Shown: piece after piece, positions 34,055 through 35,581 of the stretch
Layout: each line of letters begins with the position of its first letter
How positions within the stretch are numbered: the stretch's first letter is position 1
Origin: a virus
Reading direction: 5' to 3' (one strand)
DNA: 35,581 nt
Virus record (IMG/VR): IMGVR_UViG_3300047157_000047
Coordinates: 1-35,581 of that record
Made by a program: the position numbers and the translations under genes
The notes under the pieces: model-generated
What the model was told of the DNA's origin: nothing
The model's input: only the letters and a program-made list of their open reading frames with translations
Database searches by the model: none

Positions 34055-35078
34055 TAATTGAAGATGATGCACCAGCACCACCAACACCACCAGCAGAAGA
34101 TGAGCCATTTCCACCAACCGCACCAGCACCGCCTCCGCCACCAGTTGCATAGTTTGGTCCACCGCCACCGCTTGTATATCCATCTCCTCCATCATTACCT
34201 TGACTTGGATTTGTACTTGGAGTGTTACCGCTAGCACCAGGTCCAGTATTGTTATTGTTTGGAGCTCCGCCACCGCCAGATCCACCAGCCGCAGCTACTG
34301 TGTTATGACCATAAGCACCTCCACCGCCTCCAGCAGAAGTTATTGTTGTAATACCACTTCCAGAAATAGAGCTGTCTGAACCGCTTTGAGTAGAACCTCC
34401 TTGATTTACTACTCCTGTTCCTCCAGATCCAACTGTGACTGTATATGTAGTTCCTGGAGTTATACTTACTGAACTAGCTGATCTAAATCCTCCAGCACCT
34501 CCAGCTCCAGCATGTGCTCCAGATCCTCCAGCACCTCCACCAGCGATAACTAAAAAATCTGCTGAATAAAATTGTGGAGTTTCTAAAGTTACATCATCAT
34601 CAACTGTTGGTATCCAACCTTGCGTTACATCAATGTAAGTACAAGTTATTGATTGACCATTTGTATTATATTCTGGATTTGGAGATGTATTGCCTTGAAA
34701 TTTTTTTGAATTAGGATTTATAATAATTTTATTTGTGCCAAAATTTCTTGCATAATCTACAAACTTAATAGTATCTCCAACACTAGGATTTGATGGCATT
34801 GTTATTGTGCAAGTGTTTGAAGTAGTATTTATTGGATAACCTTTACCAGATACAGCATTTAAAGTTGATGCTGTTACTACTGATTGCCAATTAATGTAAT
34901 CTGAAGCATGTGCTGTAACTGAACTTTCTGAAATTCTGGCATCGGCAAATGTACCAGAAGTTATTTTTGATGCAGCAAGATCTGGTACTTCAGCAGCATC
35001 CAAAGTTATCTTTGCATTATCAATTATTCCATTTGTATTTGTGCCAAGTAAATTGGCTATATCTCTTGCTCTTGTCAT
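34047..35078 (-). CDS. Glycine-rich tail adhesin, 343 aa
   Basis: The N-terminus MTRARDIANLLGTNTNG is the typical opening of marine phage fibre proteins. The middle (VGDTIKFVDYARNFGTNKII) is a beta-rich 'phage tail repeat'-like domain. From FLVIAGGGAGGSGAHAGAGG (~residue 176) to the end it is Gly/Ser/Ala-rich, with many GGGG and GxGG runs, resembling polyglycine-helix adhesins such as T-even gp38 tips. It lies downstream of two fibre genes and before the lysis genes. Probably the variable receptor-binding tip. Confidence 0.7.
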   Translation of the reverse strand: MTRARDIANLLGTNTNGIIDNAKITLDAAEVPDLAASKITSGTFADARISESSVTAHASDYINWQSVVTASTLNAVSGKGYPINTTSNTCTITMPSNPSVGDTIKFVDYARNFGTNKIIINPNSKKFQGNTSPNPEYNTNGQSITCTYIDVTQGWIPTVDDDVTLETPQFYSADFLVIAGGGAGGSGAHAGAGGAGGFRSASSVSITPGTTYTVTVGSGGTGVVNQGGSTQSGSDSSISGSGITTITSAGGGGGAYGHNTVAAAGGSGGGGAPNNNNTGPGASGNTPSTNPSQGNDGGDGYTSGGGGPNYATGGGGGAGAVGGNGSSSAGGVGGAGASSSINA

Positions 35079-35105
35079 TTAAGATTTCCTATAATTTTTG
35101 ATTAA

Positions 35106-35137
35106 TAAAGCAGCACCAAATTGATGATGCCGCTTTA
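35106..35137. terminator. Stem-loop between two tail genes
   Basis: TAAAGC-A-GCA, 12-nt loop, TGC-C-GCTTTA: a ten-position stem with one mismatch. On the plus strand it is followed by ATTTTATTTTT, so it would best terminate plus-strand (antisense) transcripts. On the minus strand it may attenuate or stabilise the late mRNA. Confidence 0.45.
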
Positions 35138-35150
35138 ATTTTATTTTTGA

Positions 35151-35480
35151 TTAGATAACTATTGTGTTAGCTTCTTCTTCAGTTAATGCTTCGCCAGCTA
35201 TTAACTTTGCTTTAGCACTAGCTTTTAATTCTTCTCTAGTTGGTAAAGTTGTTTCATACTCTAACTGTTCAACACCTTTAGCTTTTAATTCATCTTCACT
35301 TGGTAAATTATCTCCTTCATAAGTTTGAGACAAAGTTTCATAGTTAAATGAATTAGTACCACTTTGAGAAAGATTTAATTTACTTAAACCTCTATTCAAA
35401 ATTGACATTTTAGGTAAAGTTTTTTCTTCGCCATTTACAGTTACAGTATAAAATTCTTCATTATTTGTTATGTTTGTCAT
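35151..35480 (-). CDS. Tail-region accessory protein, 109 aa
   Basis: MTNITNNEEFYTVTVNGEEK (beta), then a Glu-rich half with two similar segments: LPSEDELKAKGVEQLEYE and LPTREELKASAKAKLIAGEA, i.e. an internal 'LP..eELKA.a' repeat. It starts 2 nt after the tail-tip stop and precedes the adhesin. It could be a fibre chaperone or assembly factor; the family is not recognised. Confidence 0.5.
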   Translation of the reverse strand: MTNITNNEEFYTVTVNGEEKTLPKMSILNRGLSKLNLSQSGTNSFNYETLSQTYEGDNLPSEDELKAKGVEQLEYETTLPTREELKASAKAKLIAGEALTEEEANTIVI

Positions 35481-35482
35481 TA

Positions 35483-35581
35483 TTATACTCCACTCATTTT
35501 AGTTAATTTTGTTCTGAAAATTGTATTATAACTGTTCACACCACCTGCCTGATGATTACCTAAAATTTGAGCAGTAGATGA
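35483..35581 (-). CDS. C-terminal 32 codons of the tail fibre/tip gene that continues from position 1
   Basis: The minus frame runs in at 35581 and reads SSTAQILGNHQAGGVNSYNT then IFRTKLTKMSGV, stop TAA 35483-35485. Joined to the frame ending at base 1 (...SNDGNTGAFS) it is exactly in register and gives a natural C-terminus. No start codon belongs to this piece alone. Confidence 0.75.
   Translation of the reverse strand, partial: SSTAQILGNHQAGGVNSYNTIFRTKLTKMSGV

Noticed and set aside
34055-34285. N-terminal 77-residue extension of the membrane protein at 33821
   Set aside because: Low-complexity Leu/Val shadow of the glycine-rich adhesin; a good ATG lies at 34054 overlapping the adhesin stop.
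1-35581. CRISPR array, insertion sequence, transposon or diversity-generating retroelement
   Set aside because: No regularly spaced repeats, no transposase or reverse-transcriptase motifs, no template/variable repeat pair seen around the fibre genes.

Overview
The window reads as the complete, circularly closing genome (about 35.6 kb, strongly AT-rich) of a temperate short-tailed phage. The head and tail genes are T7-like: a gp8-type portal, scaffold, gp11/gp12-type tail tube and nozzle, gp13/14/15-type virion proteins, and a TerL. There is no phage RNA polymerase, DNA polymerase, primase or helicase. The low-GC, Lys/Asn-rich coding, the tail-fibre types and the tRNA-Asn attachment site suggest a marine alphaproteobacterial (SAR11-type, pelagiphage-like) host. 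That host assignment is inference. The two window ends join in frame inside one tail gene, so the window is a full circle cut at an arbitrary point.

Layout. (1) 24454-30653, plus strand: early/lysogeny/recombination operon. It holds an XRE/S24-like repressor, an excisionase-like winged helix, a RecB-type exonuclease, a probable single-strand annealing protein and many small ORFs, and is served by a good sigma70-type promoter at 24424-24452. (2) 30718-31989, minus: tyrosine integrase, convergent with the early operon. (3) 31990-32470: about 480 bp without a substantial gene, holding attP. It contains a 40-nt copy of the 5' half of a tRNA-Asn gene flanked by eight TTCACT(A/T) heptamers. (4) 32470-35581 and on around the circle through 1-24361, all minus strand: the rest of the genome. 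In transcription order this is a small regulatory/unknown cluster (24361-22934), a probable terminator, TerS, a control region (21916-22144), TerL, portal region, scaffold, capsid, tail tube, nozzle, ejected virion proteins, fibres, adhesin, lysis genes and small genes ending next to attP.

Sequence quality dominates interpretation. At least about 35-40 single-base frameshifts interrupt otherwise conserved genes (capsid about 6, nozzle about 10, portal 2, and so on). Most lie in short homopolymers, and the reading resumes perfectly in another frame with native start/stop overlaps. This looks like uncorrected long-read error, not gene decay, so broken genes are annotated as single CDSs across their full extent.

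The most interesting non-coding structure is the attP region and its echo in the late control region. At 22041-22103 there is a 15/16 match to the tRNA-derived core. Two of the same heptamers there bracket the -10 box of a candidate late promoter. This may tie integration-site sequence, repressor or integrase binding, and late transcription together.
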